64,000 nucleotides of DNA from an uncultured Acidimicrobiales bacterium (lineage in GTDB: Bacteria; Actinomycetota; Acidimicrobiia; Acidimicrobiales; Aldehydirespiratoraceae): assembly GCA_951812975.1 (NCBI GenBank), contig CATOTC010000001.1, forward strand, positions 831,001 to 895,000, written 5' to 3'. The notes under the pieces are model-generated. The model saw only the letters and a program-made list of their open reading frames with translations, made no database searches and was not told the origin of the DNA. Below, one piece after another: positions 51,678 through 59,971 of the stretch. The position numbers and the translations under genes are program-made. Each line of letters begins with the position of its first letter. Position 1 is the stretch's first letter.

Positions 51678-54575
51678 ATGACTACAGACCCGGGCAAGGC
51701 ATCACCTAGACCGTCGAGCAAGCGTTCCGAGATGGCTCGGGCGTTGCGGATGATCTTGGTTGTCTCTGTGGTGGTGTTCGGGTTGGGGTTCGTGTCCGTC
51801 GAAAGCCCAACGTTTTTCGACGCAGAACCCGCGAGTGCTCATCCGACCTGTGGGGGCACGGAGGGCTTCTATCACAATGTGTGCGAGGATGATCTCGCGT
51901 GTACCGCCAACGGTGGGACATATTCGTTCCCGACCTGTACTTATCCGACCACGACTACGACTGCGCCGACTACGACTACCTCACCGCAGCAACAATGTGT
52001 CGCGAGTGGCGGGGTTTGGACGATCTATGGGTGTTGGCATCAACCAAGCTGTCCGAGCGGACAGTATTGGTCTCCGCCGGGCAGCGTCAACGGATCATGC
52101 GTTAGCCCAACGCCGACCACCACCACGCCGCCGACCACCACCACGCCGCCGACCACGACTGTGCCGCCGGTTGTTGTTCAACCGCCGCCGCCGCCAAGTT
52201 CGTGCGATGTAACCGGTGGCTCTTACGGGATTTTCGGCATTACCGAAGATCCCGATGCTGTTCAAACGAAATGGCAAACCCAATGGCGGGTTTGCGACTC
52301 GTTGAGTTCGCCTTCGCAACTGGCTAACCCGACATGTTGGACAGCGAGCGACTCTCCACCACCGACATGCCACCCAGGCGGCCTCTGGGTCAGAGCCGAG
52401 AAGGTGCAAACCATCAAGCTCGCCACAAACAACCCCACACCAACAGTTGACCCTCCGACTTGCACAGCACCAACAGGCGCACACGGCAGCGACCCATTCT
52501 TCCATGGGGACCTCGGGTGTCATCAACATTCATGTGACTGGACGTTCGGACCAGTCGGCGCTCCCCACGGCCAGAACCGAAACCACGACCCCGGCCATCA
52601 CCTACCGACCCACAGCACATGCGGCACAACACCCACCACCACCACAGCCCCCACCACCACAGCCCCCACCACCACCACAGCCCCCACCACCACCACAGCC
52701 CCCACCACCACCACAGCCCCCACCACCACGACGCCTGCCTCTGATTGTCTTAGTGCTTTGGGGTCGCTGGGATCACAGGACGTGACCCGCCAGGACTCAT
52801 GGTCGAACTCCGGGGACTGTTTGGCAACACATCGAGGCACAGGAGACTACAACGCCCGCTTCTACTCGTTTACCCTCGATGTCGACGCCGAGGTAATCAT
52901 CGATCTGTCGTCGTCAACTGACACGTACCTGTATCTGCTCTCCGGGCACGGCACCAACGGCTCAGTGTTGCACTACGACGACGACGGCGGTGCGGGTCGG
53001 GACTCGCATTTGAGTGTTCAGCTGACCGCAGGGAACTACACGATCGAAGCAACCACCTACCGGCGCCGGGCCACAGGCAACTTCAACCTCACAATCTCCA
53101 CCGACATCGAGACATCAAACACAACCGCACCGACAATCAACGGCCTCGCCGCCTCCTATCCCGCCACTGTCGGCGAGTTGCTGGACATCTCGTTCAACTA
53201 CGAACCACCCCCAGCAACACCCTCTGTGCAGTCCGTGTCGCCACAAACAGGCCTGAACCTCACACGCAGACACCAAACCAGCACCACAGTCAGGATGGCC
53301 GGCACGCCAACCCTTGCCGGAGACTACACCGTTGAATTCACCCAACCCGGCCGAGTTGACACAGACACAACCACAATCAACGTAACCTGCCCCACCGGCC
53401 ACACCGAACTAACAGACCACACCTGCCAAGCACCCGAACCAGTCACCGTCAACCACCTTCAACCAGCCTACCCCGCAACAGTTGGTGAGTCCTTCGACTT
53501 CGCGTTCAGCATCGAGCCGCCATCGGCAATCCCATCGATAGAAACTGCTTTACGAACCTTGAACCTGAGTCTGACACACACCAGCGGTCCCCCCGCCATC
53601 GACACTCGAACGGTTCAAGTAACCGGCAACCCGAGCCACTGGGGGACCTACACGATAACACTCGCGTTCACCCAACCCGGCCAAACCGACCCTCCAACAA
53701 CCACAGTGAACATCAACGTAACCTGCCCCGCCGGCCACACCGAATTGAGCAACGGCACCTGCCAACCACCAGTATGCACTCAGAGTTTTGCCAGTGGCAA
53801 GATTTATTCAGGTCAGTTTCAGGCATCGGGATCATGGAATAGCGGTTGTGTACTGCCGCCCGGGCGTAGGGCTAGTAGCAGCGCGACCTACTACGCCAAG
53901 CACTACACCTTCAGTTTGCCTCGACCAGCTACAGTCACGATCGACCTGACCTCCGATGATCAGGACACGTATCTGTTCCTGATTCGCGGAAACAGCCCCA
54001 ACGGAAGCTTGTTAGCTTATAACGATGATCACCACAGCGGCGATGGCACCAACGTCCTGAACTCTAGACTGTCGAACCGTGTCCTTGACGCGGGCGTTTA
54101 CACAGTGACCGCTAGTACCTGGGGTGTTGAACGCACCGGTGCATTCAACGTTCGACTCACAGCTTGCGTAACGAGGGACGTATTACTGTCCGGAGTTTGT
54201 TACTCACCTGTCGACCCGGCAAACGGTGCTCCAGTTTCACCCACCGATTGTTCAATAGCTGAGGTCTCGACAGGGTCTAGGCCATATCACACCCGTCGGC
54301 TGCAAACCACGTCCGGAAGAAACTTGAACTTCAGCCCAGGACGCAACGGGGGTCTAAACGGAACGCTGGTTCCATGCGATACCCTAGTGCGCCAAGTTTC
54401 TCTGTTGGATCGCAATCCTCCTGATGAATGGACGAATACCGATTACGCTATTGGCACCGATATTGCTTACGTGGTCGCTGACGTAGAATGTCTTTGGGCC
54501 CTTCTCACATGCGAGAGTTTTACATTTCAATATTATGAAGCCACATTTCTCTGGAGGGAAGTCGAAGAACCATAA
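51678..54575 (+). CDS. Large secreted multi-domain protein with PPC-like domains and Thr-Pro linkers
   Basis: A 965-residue protein with an N-terminal signal (MARALRMILVVSVVVFGLGF..., cleavage probably after ASA near 55). Order: Cys-rich segments split by TTTTAP/TTTTPP linkers (to about 355), a PPC-like domain (360-475), two tandem Ig/He_PIG-like repeats (480-700, each ending in TCP(A/T)GHTEL), and a second PPC-like domain (705-830). No TM or sortase motif is seen. PPC domains usually aid secretion or substrate targeting. Probably exported and Cys-crosslinked. No catalytic residues seen. Confidence 0.75.
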   Translation: MTTDPGKASPRPSSKRSEMARALRMILVVSVVVFGLGFVSVESPTFFDAEPASAHPTCGGTEGFYHNVCEDDLACTANGGTYSFPTCTYPTTTTTAPTTTTSPQQQCVASGGVWTIYGCWHQPSCPSGQYWSPPGSVNGSCVSPTPTTTTPPTTTTPPTTTVPPVVVQPPPPPSSCDVTGGSYGIFGITEDPDAVQTKWQTQWRVCDSLSSPSQLANPTCWTASDSPPPTCHPGGLWVRAEKVQTIKLATNNPTPTVDPPTCTAPTGAHGSDPFFHGDLGCHQHSCDWTFGPVGAPHGQNRNHDPGHHLPTHSTCGTTPTTTTAPTTTAPTTTTAPTTTTAPTTTTAPTTTTPASDCLSALGSLGSQDVTRQDSWSNSGDCLATHRGTGDYNARFYSFTLDVDAEVIIDLSSSTDTYLYLLSGHGTNGSVLHYDDDGGAGRDSHLSVQLTAGNYTIEATTYRRRATGNFNLTISTDIETSNTTAPTINGLAASYPATVGELLDISFNYEPPPATPSVQSVSPQTGLNLTRRHQTSTTVRMAGTPTLAGDYTVEFTQPGRVDTDTTTINVTCPTGHTELTDHTCQAPEPVTVNHLQPAYPATVGESFDFAFSIEPPSAIPSIETALRTLNLSLTHTSGPPAIDTRTVQVTGNPSHWGTYTITLAFTQPGQTDPPTTTVNINVTCPAGHTELSNGTCQPPVCTQSFASGKIYSGQFQASGSWNSGCVLPPGRRASSSATYYAKHYTFSLPRPATVTIDLTSDDQDTYLFLIRGNSPNGSLLAYNDDHHSGDGTNVLNSRLSNRVLDAGVYTVTASTWGVERTGAFNVRLTACVTRDVLLSGVCYSPVDPANGAPVSPTDCSIAEVSTGSRPYHTRRLQTTSGRNLNFSPGRNGGLNGTLVPCDTLVRQVSLLDRNPPDEWTNTDYAIGTDIAYVVADVECLWALLTCESFTFQYYEATFLWREVEEP
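52631..52730 (+). repeat. 18-bp tandem repeat encoding TTTTAP linker
   Basis: The unit ACCACCACCACAGCCCCC repeats about five to six times inside the secreted-protein gene. A related TTTTPP repeat lies at about 52106-52170. Such tracts are prone to length change. Confidence 0.85.
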
Positions 54576-54794
54576 CTACGTTTACCGTGTTATCGCATCA
54601 TCCAACTGATAGGAAGGGTTCTCCCTAGAGATCGAGTTCTTTGGCCGAACTCTACCTGGCAGCACCGCCACGATCGGATCGAAGGGATTACAAACATCAG
54701 CCCATACCCCCACACGACGCGCCTCAACCAAACAAGAGGAAGTACTAGCATAACCCGCTACACATCTATAGGTGTGGTATGGAAATAGATTCTT

Positions 54795-55775
54795 ATGGAA
54801 TGGGAGAAAATGAGCAAACAGCGAGAATCAACCAGACGGACCAGCGTCGCGGGACGAAATGTGCTACTGGCACTGTCAGCTGGGATCATTCTAGTTTCGT
54901 GTTCAGGGAGTGATTCCGATACCTCTTCAACACGGAGGGGGTCAGGTACACTTTTCCTAGAAGCGATCGATTGGACTGGTACTGTTATCGACCAGTTCAC
55001 CGACCAAATCAACCACACCAACAAGATCAATGAATTGATCGGTCGATGTATGCATGAGAGTGGTTTCGAATACGTTGTTCAACACACAGATCCTAACGAA
55101 TATATTGAAGCGTTCGGCTTTGGGCTCTCGCGAGAACAATATGCAAGTGAATTCGGATTCGGGATATCACGAAGTAGGATGGCAGGAGAGGAAATGAGCC
55201 TTTCGCAACAAAGGGAGCAAGATCAACAACGAGACTACTTGGATTTGTTGACACCAGCAGAATTCGACGCTTACAAGATCGCGTTAGAAGGCGACCGTTC
55301 GCAAGAAACGTCCGAAAATGGAGCCAACGGAACCAATGGGTGTAGGGCCCTAGCCCATTCTTCGTTAGAGACTCCACTGTGGATCACTCACGCTGATTGG
55401 CTAACGGAGGTGTCCGATGAACTATTTGATGCCGCCGAATCGGATCAACGCCTCAAGAGGCTTGATCAGCAGTGGTCAGATTGTATGAGCACAAGGGGTC
55501 ACGATGACTGGAGGTCAGAACGAGATCTCGACGATGCGCTTACCGATGAATTCGAGGATCTTGTTAGACATCTAACACCAAAAGATCCCGGCTCCTTTGG
55601 GTTCTTCACAGCGTTAGACGATAACTCCGCTGCCGATTATCGAGACTTTGCTACCCGAGAAATTGAACTTGCGACTGTATCATATAGCTGCGTATCGAAA
55701 TACGCGGATGAAGAATACAAGATTTACGAAGAACTGGAACGAGCGATTCTGGAATCAAACCCTCCACCCAACTGA
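54795..55775 (+). CDS. Lipoprotein of the surface module
   Basis: A 326-residue protein with a lipoprotein signal (NVLLALSAGIILVSCSGSDS, lipobox VSC). Mature part is acidic and helical with four or five Cys; no known domain. A more A+T-rich base composition than the rest of the window suggests recent acquisition. Followed by the prepilin gene after 2 nt. An in-frame ATG at 54810 (MSKQREST) is an equally likely start. Confidence 0.65.
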   Translation: MEWEKMSKQRESTRRTSVAGRNVLLALSAGIILVSCSGSDSDTSSTRRGSGTLFLEAIDWTGTVIDQFTDQINHTNKINELIGRCMHESGFEYVVQHTDPNEYIEAFGFGLSREQYASEFGFGISRSRMAGEEMSLSQQREQDQQRDYLDLLTPAEFDAYKIALEGDRSQETSENGANGTNGCRALAHSSLETPLWITHADWLTEVSDELFDAAESDQRLKRLDQQWSDCMSTRGHDDWRSERDLDDALTDEFEDLVRHLTPKDPGSFGFFTALDDNSAADYRDFATREIELATVSYSCVSKYADEEYKIYEELERAILESNPPPN

Positions 55776-55777
55776 CG

Positions 55778-56200
55778 ATGTATCCAAGCTGTGGCAGAAC
55801 AGCGAATAGAACCATCACCCGATATCGGAAGTTCGATCGCGGTGAGAAAGGGTTGACCACGCTGGAATGGTTGTTGATCGTTGCTGCGATCGCGGGGTTG
55901 GCTGCGTTGGCGGTGGTCTTGGTCCAGACCGTGGTGAACGAAACCGCCGAGTCAGTTGAGTCTCAAGATGCGCGCGATACCGCAGCGGATATCGCAACGA
56001 CGGAAATCCATCAAGATTGGGTAAACGCGAACCCACAAACTCCGGAGGAAGCTGCCGAGACCAACCAAAAATACCGTTCCCGTTGCCAGCACTATTCGAT
56101 CATCTACGCAGACGTCTCCGAGAATTTCGAAATCAAAGATGGTAAGTTCGACTCAACCGACGGCGGATGGAGCGCAGATCCAGGGTGCACCATCGCATGA
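55778..56200 (+). CDS. Type IV prepilin-like protein
   Basis: A 140-residue protein with a class III signal: GEKG, then LTTLEWLLIVAAIAGLAALAV. Cleavage after G would leave Glu at mature position 5, as in type IV pilins, followed by a 20-residue helix. The C-terminal globular part has two Cys. It pairs with the paralogue at 59405-59914, which shares the whole TTLEWLLIVAA helix and a later IIY(A/S)D motif. No PilB/PilC/PilD or Tad genes are in the window, so assembly machinery must come from elsewhere. It follows the lipoprotein gene by 2 nt. Confidence 0.7.
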   Translation: MYPSCGRTANRTITRYRKFDRGEKGLTTLEWLLIVAAIAGLAALAVVLVQTVVNETAESVESQDARDTAADIATTEIHQDWVNANPQTPEEAAETNQKYRSRCQHYSIIYADVSENFEIKDGKFDSTDGGWSADPGCTIA

Positions 56201-56273
56201 CACTCCCTGGGAACCTCCGATGAATCCAATCGACAGGTACTGCGATCCCGGTCGCTGTCGTGGGTGATCTGGT

Positions 56274-56621
56274 TTCTGAGGCACGGGCTCTGGCTTCGCT
56301 GCGGGGCATGCCCCGTACTTCAGCCATATGCTTCACGAAGTCCGAGGCGGGCATGTCCTCGGGCACGACGTTGCGCTCCGGCCCGTAACCGATCTGAGCA
56401 CGCAGTTGCGCTCCGTTGGTCTGCGGATCGAACCCGAGCACCGATGCCTGCCCCGCGGTCGGCACCCGCAGACCCAGCACCAGGCTCATCAGCGTGGTCT
56501 TGCCTGCACCGTTGGCGCCCACAAGGCCGGTCACACCGCTCTGCACATCAACGTTGAGCGAGTCGAGCGCTCGCTGTGCGCCGAACTGCATCGTCAAGCC
56601 GCTCGTCGTGATGATGCTCAT
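56274..56621 (-). pseudogene. Truncated ABC ATPase N-terminal fragment
   Basis: The frame encodes MSIITTSGLTMQFGAQRALD with an intact Walker A (GANGAGKTTLMSL) but lacks the signature, Walker B and H-loop. It ends where the duplication ends. A product would be inactive as an ATPase. Confidence 0.85.
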
Positions 56622-56720
56622 CGAAGCCGCACTATAACCCGCTCGCGTGTTTATCGTTGTCTTCGGCTGGAGTTGGCAGCGGAGTCGTGGGGAGTGCCAG
56701 GTCCAGCGGGGTTGGGAGTT
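56274..56720. repeat. Segmental duplication, copy 2 (truncated ABC ATPase)
   Basis: This is the second copy of 49724-50170, with scattered point differences. It carries a broken ATPase start (ATG at 56621, minus strand) that runs out of homology after about codon 115, with a chance tail to 56133. Direct orientation relative to copy 1. Confidence 0.85.
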
Positions 56721-56797
56721 GAATCACCCCGGGTTTCGTGGAGGTGGTGGTCTGAGGTTTCCCCCTTTTCGTGGAGACATGCTCTATAAGGAGAGTC

Positions 56798-57082
56798 ATG
56801 CCACGACTGCGAAGAGGGTTTGATTCGGAGTTCGGAGATGGAGCGGTCCGGATTGTCAAGGAGACCGGTCGTCGGGTGGCTCATGTCGCCCGGGAGCTCG
56901 GTGTGAACGAGGGCACTTTGGGCAACTGGGTGCGCCAGGACGCTGTGGAGCGGGCCGGCGGGTTTTGTGCGGATGAGCGAACTGTGCTGGCCCGGCTCCG
57001 CAAGAGGGTGGCCGAGTTGGACATGGAGCGTGATGTGCTCAAACGATCCGTGGTCGGTTGGGTCAACGAGGCGACGCGGTGA
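56798..57082 (+). CDS. IS3 OrfA transposase subunit
   Basis: A 94-residue helix-turn-helix protein (RIVKETGRRVAHVARELGVN, EGTLGNWV) ending in a heptad coiled coil (LRKRVAELDMERDVLKRSVV), as is usual for IS3 OrfA. A good AAGGAGAG ribosome binding site precedes ATG 56798. Its end overlaps the orfB start, where a programmed -1 frameshift normally fuses OrfAB. Confidence 0.85.
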   Translation: MPRLRRGFDSEFGDGAVRIVKETGRRVAHVARELGVNEGTLGNWVRQDAVERAGGFCADERTVLARLRKRVAELDMERDVLKRSVVGWVNEATR

Positions 57083-57975
57083 CAGCGGGGTTCATCGCCT
57101 CCCAAAGGACCGAACACGGTGTGGCTCATGCGGTGTCGTGCCGTGCGCTCGGTGTTGCGCCCTCGACGTTTCAAGCACCTCAACCGGCCGTTGACCGGTC
57201 AGCAGCTGCGCCGCCGGGTGGTCGACGCCGAGGTGAACAAGGCGTTCAAGAAGTCCAAGGGCACTTACGGGTCGCCCAGGGTGAGAGCCCAGTTGCGCCG
57301 CGACGGCATCTCGGTGTCGACCAAGACCGTTGAGGCGTCGATGGTCCGTCAGGGCCTGTGCGCACGCCCCAAACGCCGCTACAGGGGCTTGACCAGCCAG
57401 AACCTCGGTGCTGTGGCCCGTCGGATCTGCTGAGACGCGACTTCAGCGCTGAGGCGATCAACCAGAAATGGTGCGGGGACTTCAAACAGGTCCCCACCGC
57501 TGAGGGACCGGTGTTCTTGGCCACCGTCGAGGACCTCTGCTCGCGGCGCATGGTCGGCTTCGCCACCTCAGACCGCTATCCCACAGCCGAGCTGGCCAAA
57601 GCCGCGATCAACACCGCAGTCGCCGTACGCGGCGGCGACATCGCCGGGGTGATCTTCCACTCCGACAACCGAACCCAATACACCTCTGGCGAGTTCGCCA
57701 AAGCCTGCGGCCGGCTCGGCATCACCCGATCAACCGGCCGCACCGGCAACGCCTTGGACAACGCCGCAGCCGAATCGTTCTTCTCCACACTCCAACACGA
57801 ACTCATCAGCCAACGAGCCTGGACCACCAAAGCCCAAGCCCGCCAAGAAATCACCCAGTGGGTCCACACCTGGTACAACCAACACCGGCTGCACTCCGCA
57901 ATCGGAATGGTCCCACCGATAGAATACGAACAAGCCCACAACCCCGACCCCCATAAACAACCTCTCCACGATTAG
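57079..57975 (+). pseudogene. IS3 OrfB (DDE integrase) with two frameshifts
   Basis: Three frames join to form OrfB: VTAGFIASQRTEHGV...STF, then KHLNRPLTGQQLRRR..., then LLRRDFSAEAINQKWCGDFK. Breaks lie near 57171 (2-nt loss) and 57400. First catalytic Asp is in WCGDFKQ; the second motif reads FHSDNRTQY where HSD(R/K)G is usual; the Glu is in NAAAESFFSTL. Product is almost surely inactive. Confidence 0.85.
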
Positions 57976-57987
57976 GGGGGAAGCTCA

Positions 57988-59367
57988 CTTTGTGTAACCG
58001 GCTGTGATGGTTTTCATTTGATGTGGTCGGCGATCCGGTCGCGGTGGTGGATTGTGAGTGTGTTCAGGATGGTTTTCCAGCCGTTGGTTTTGCCGTTGAG
58101 GTTCGCTCGGTTCTTGCGTTTGGTGGTGGCGACAAGGTAGAGGATTTTCATGGCGGCTTGCTCGTTGGGGAAGTGCCCTCGGTGTCTTACGGCTCTTGGG
58201 AACCGGGCGTTGAGGCTCTCGACGGCGTTGGTGGTGTAGACGATCCGGCGCAGCTCAGCGGGGAACTCCAGGAACGGCACGAACTCGTTTGAGCTGTTTT
58301 GCCAGCTGCGGATCATGGCCGGGTAGGTGGCTTCTGAGTCGTCGCGGAACGCCTCGAAGGAGGCTTCGGCGGCTTCGACGGTGGGGCTGTGTAGATCTCG
58401 CGCATGGCTTTGGTGATCTGGCCCCAGTGCTTTTGGGAGGCGTAACGCAAGCTGTTGGGGACCATGTGCACGACGCAGGTCTGCACCGTGGCGTCGGGCC
58501 ACCTGCCCCGGATCGACTCGGGCAGGCCCCTCAGACCGTCACAGCACACGATCAACGCGTCGACGAGGCCCCGGTTGCGCGGCTCGGTCAGCATCGTCGC
58601 CCACTGCTTGGCCACCGTCGCCGCCTGTGGGTCCGAGCCACAGGCCCAGCACGTCGCGTTCGCCGGCCAGGTTCACGCCGATAGCCACATAGACCGGCCG
58701 GTTGGCGACCTACCAGTCGCGGACCTTGATGACGATCGCGTCGATCAACAGCACCGGATACACCGCGTCCAACGGCCGGTTCTGCCACACCGCCATGTCC
58801 GCGACGATCACCTCGGTGATCTTCGAGATCGTCTCGCGGCTCACCTCGGTGTCATAGATCTCCGCCAAATGCGCCTGGATCTCACCGGTGGTGAAACCTC
58901 TTTGGCATACAGCGAGACCACATTGCCCGACAGGCCATCGAGGCGACGCTGATGCTTGGGCACCGTCACCGGCTCGAACGTGCCGGCCCGGTCACGGGGC
59001 ACCCGCAGATCAACCTCGCCGATCTCGGTCTTGACCCGCGTGGGTGACGAACCGTTGCGAGAGTTCGGTGTCTGACGGCCCTCAACACAGTGACGTTCAT
59101 AGCCGAGATGCTCAGCCATCTCGACCTCCAAACCGCATTGCAGCACCTGCCGGACCAAGCCCGTCAACAAGCCGTCCGCGCCGGTCAGCTCCACGCCCTC
59201 AACACGGGCACGCTCAACCAACAGCTCAGCCCAGTCTTTCATCGCCGCCTCCCCAGCAGCACCATTCGCCGGCACAGCCGACATAGTCTGATCACCCATA
59301 GACATGATCCTTTCTGGCCCACAACACCAAGCCGCGGACCCTCAGATCACACCCGATACACAAAATT
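57988..59367 (-). mobile_element. IS256-family insertion sequence (degenerate)
   Basis: Imperfect inverted repeats of about 20 bp are seen at the ends: TTTGTGTAACCGGCTGTGAT (57989) and, inverted near 59366, TTTTGTGTATCGGGTGTGAT. The inside is an IS256 transposase with several lesions. It starts at the base after the IS3 end, so one element probably targeted the other's tip. Confidence 0.75.
58014..59305 (-). pseudogene. IS256 transposase, multiply broken
   Basis: The protein runs from MSMGDQTMSAVPANG (59305) to KTILNTLTIHHRDRIADHIK (58014). The frame is broken by a 2-nt insertion near 58895, a TAG at 58710-58712 (RDW-TAG-VANRP, probably Gln), an 8-nt loss near 58613, and a 1-nt loss near 58394. 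Catalytic regions LIDAIVIKVRDW and ALIVCCDGLRGLPESI are still readable. Confidence 0.9.
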
Positions 59368-59404
59368 CCTGACAGGCCCTGGTTCTGCTATATACCTCAC
59401 ATGG

Positions 59405-59914
59405 TCATAGGCTGCATAATGGCAGGTTTGAGTTCCATGGGCCCCATCCTGGTCCGAGATCAACATAGCCTGGGTCGCCGTCGCCTAACTGTAGGTGCTG
59501 ATCATAGGCGTGCATGGAAAAGTCTCCATCTGTGGGTGTGGGAGTGAGGTCAATGTCGCTGTAGATGATGGCGAGTTGGTTGCATTTGTGTGTGTACAGC
59601 CCGTTCAGTTCGTTAGCGTCCGTTTGCGTGAGTGGTTTTTGTGTTTGCCAGCGTGCGGTGAGTTCTTCGGTTGCTAGCCACGCGGCTTCTTGTCTGGCGC
59701 TGTGCGCGTCGACGCTTTCAGCGGTTCTGTTTACGACGTTTTGGATCAACACCACTGCTAACGCGGCGATCCCAGCGACCGCAGCGACGATCAGCAACCA
59801 TTCCAGGGTGGTCAAACCCGTTTCGCCGCGAGCACCGCGACCCAGGGTTGCGGCGGAATTGTTGGGCAGCAATGTTGATGGTGTCAATTCGTTGTGTGCG
59901 GGTTCAACCATCAC
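59405..59914 (-). CDS. Type IV prepilin-like protein (paralogue)
   Basis: A 169-residue protein with RGETG, then LTTLEWLLIVAAVAGIAALA: after cleavage Glu is at mature position 5. The hydrophobic helix is almost identical to that of 55778-56200, and both have a Cys followed by an IIY(S/A)D motif. C-terminal part is longer and Gly/Pro-rich. It follows the lipoprotein gene by 57 nt on the same strand, so the order matches the plus-strand module. Confidence 0.7.
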   Translation of the reverse strand: MMVEPAHNELTPSTLLPNNSAATLGRGARGETGLTTLEWLLIVAAVAGIAALAVVLIQNVVNRTAESVDAHSARQEAAWLATEELTARWQTQKPLTQTDANELNGLYTHKCNQLAIIYSDIDLTPTPTDGDFSMHAYDQHLQLGDGDPGYVDLGPGWGPWNSNLPLCSL

Positions 59915-59971
59915 AACGAATCACCGATCACTGTCTCTAGGGTGCGATGAGCATGTGGCCGTAAACATGGT

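Larger units (their letters stand above)
56753..57987 (+). mobile_element. IS3-family insertion sequence (degenerate)
   Basis: Terminal inverted repeats of about 25 bp are visible: left TGAGGTTTCCCCCTTTTCGT (56753) and right, read inwards, TGAGCTTCCCCCCTAATCGT (ends 57987). Between lie orfA and a frameshifted orfB, as in IS3 elements of about 1.2 kb. No clear target-site duplication. Its right end abuts the IS256 element at once. Inactive because orfB has two frameshifts. Confidence 0.8.

Noticed and set aside
52600..52740. CRISPR or satellite
   Set aside because: The 18-bp repeats are in frame inside a secreted protein gene and encode a TTTTAP linker.
58014..59305. Active IS256 transposase with programmed frameshifts
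   Set aside because: Lesions include an 8-nt loss and a TAG, which programmed frameshifting does not explain.
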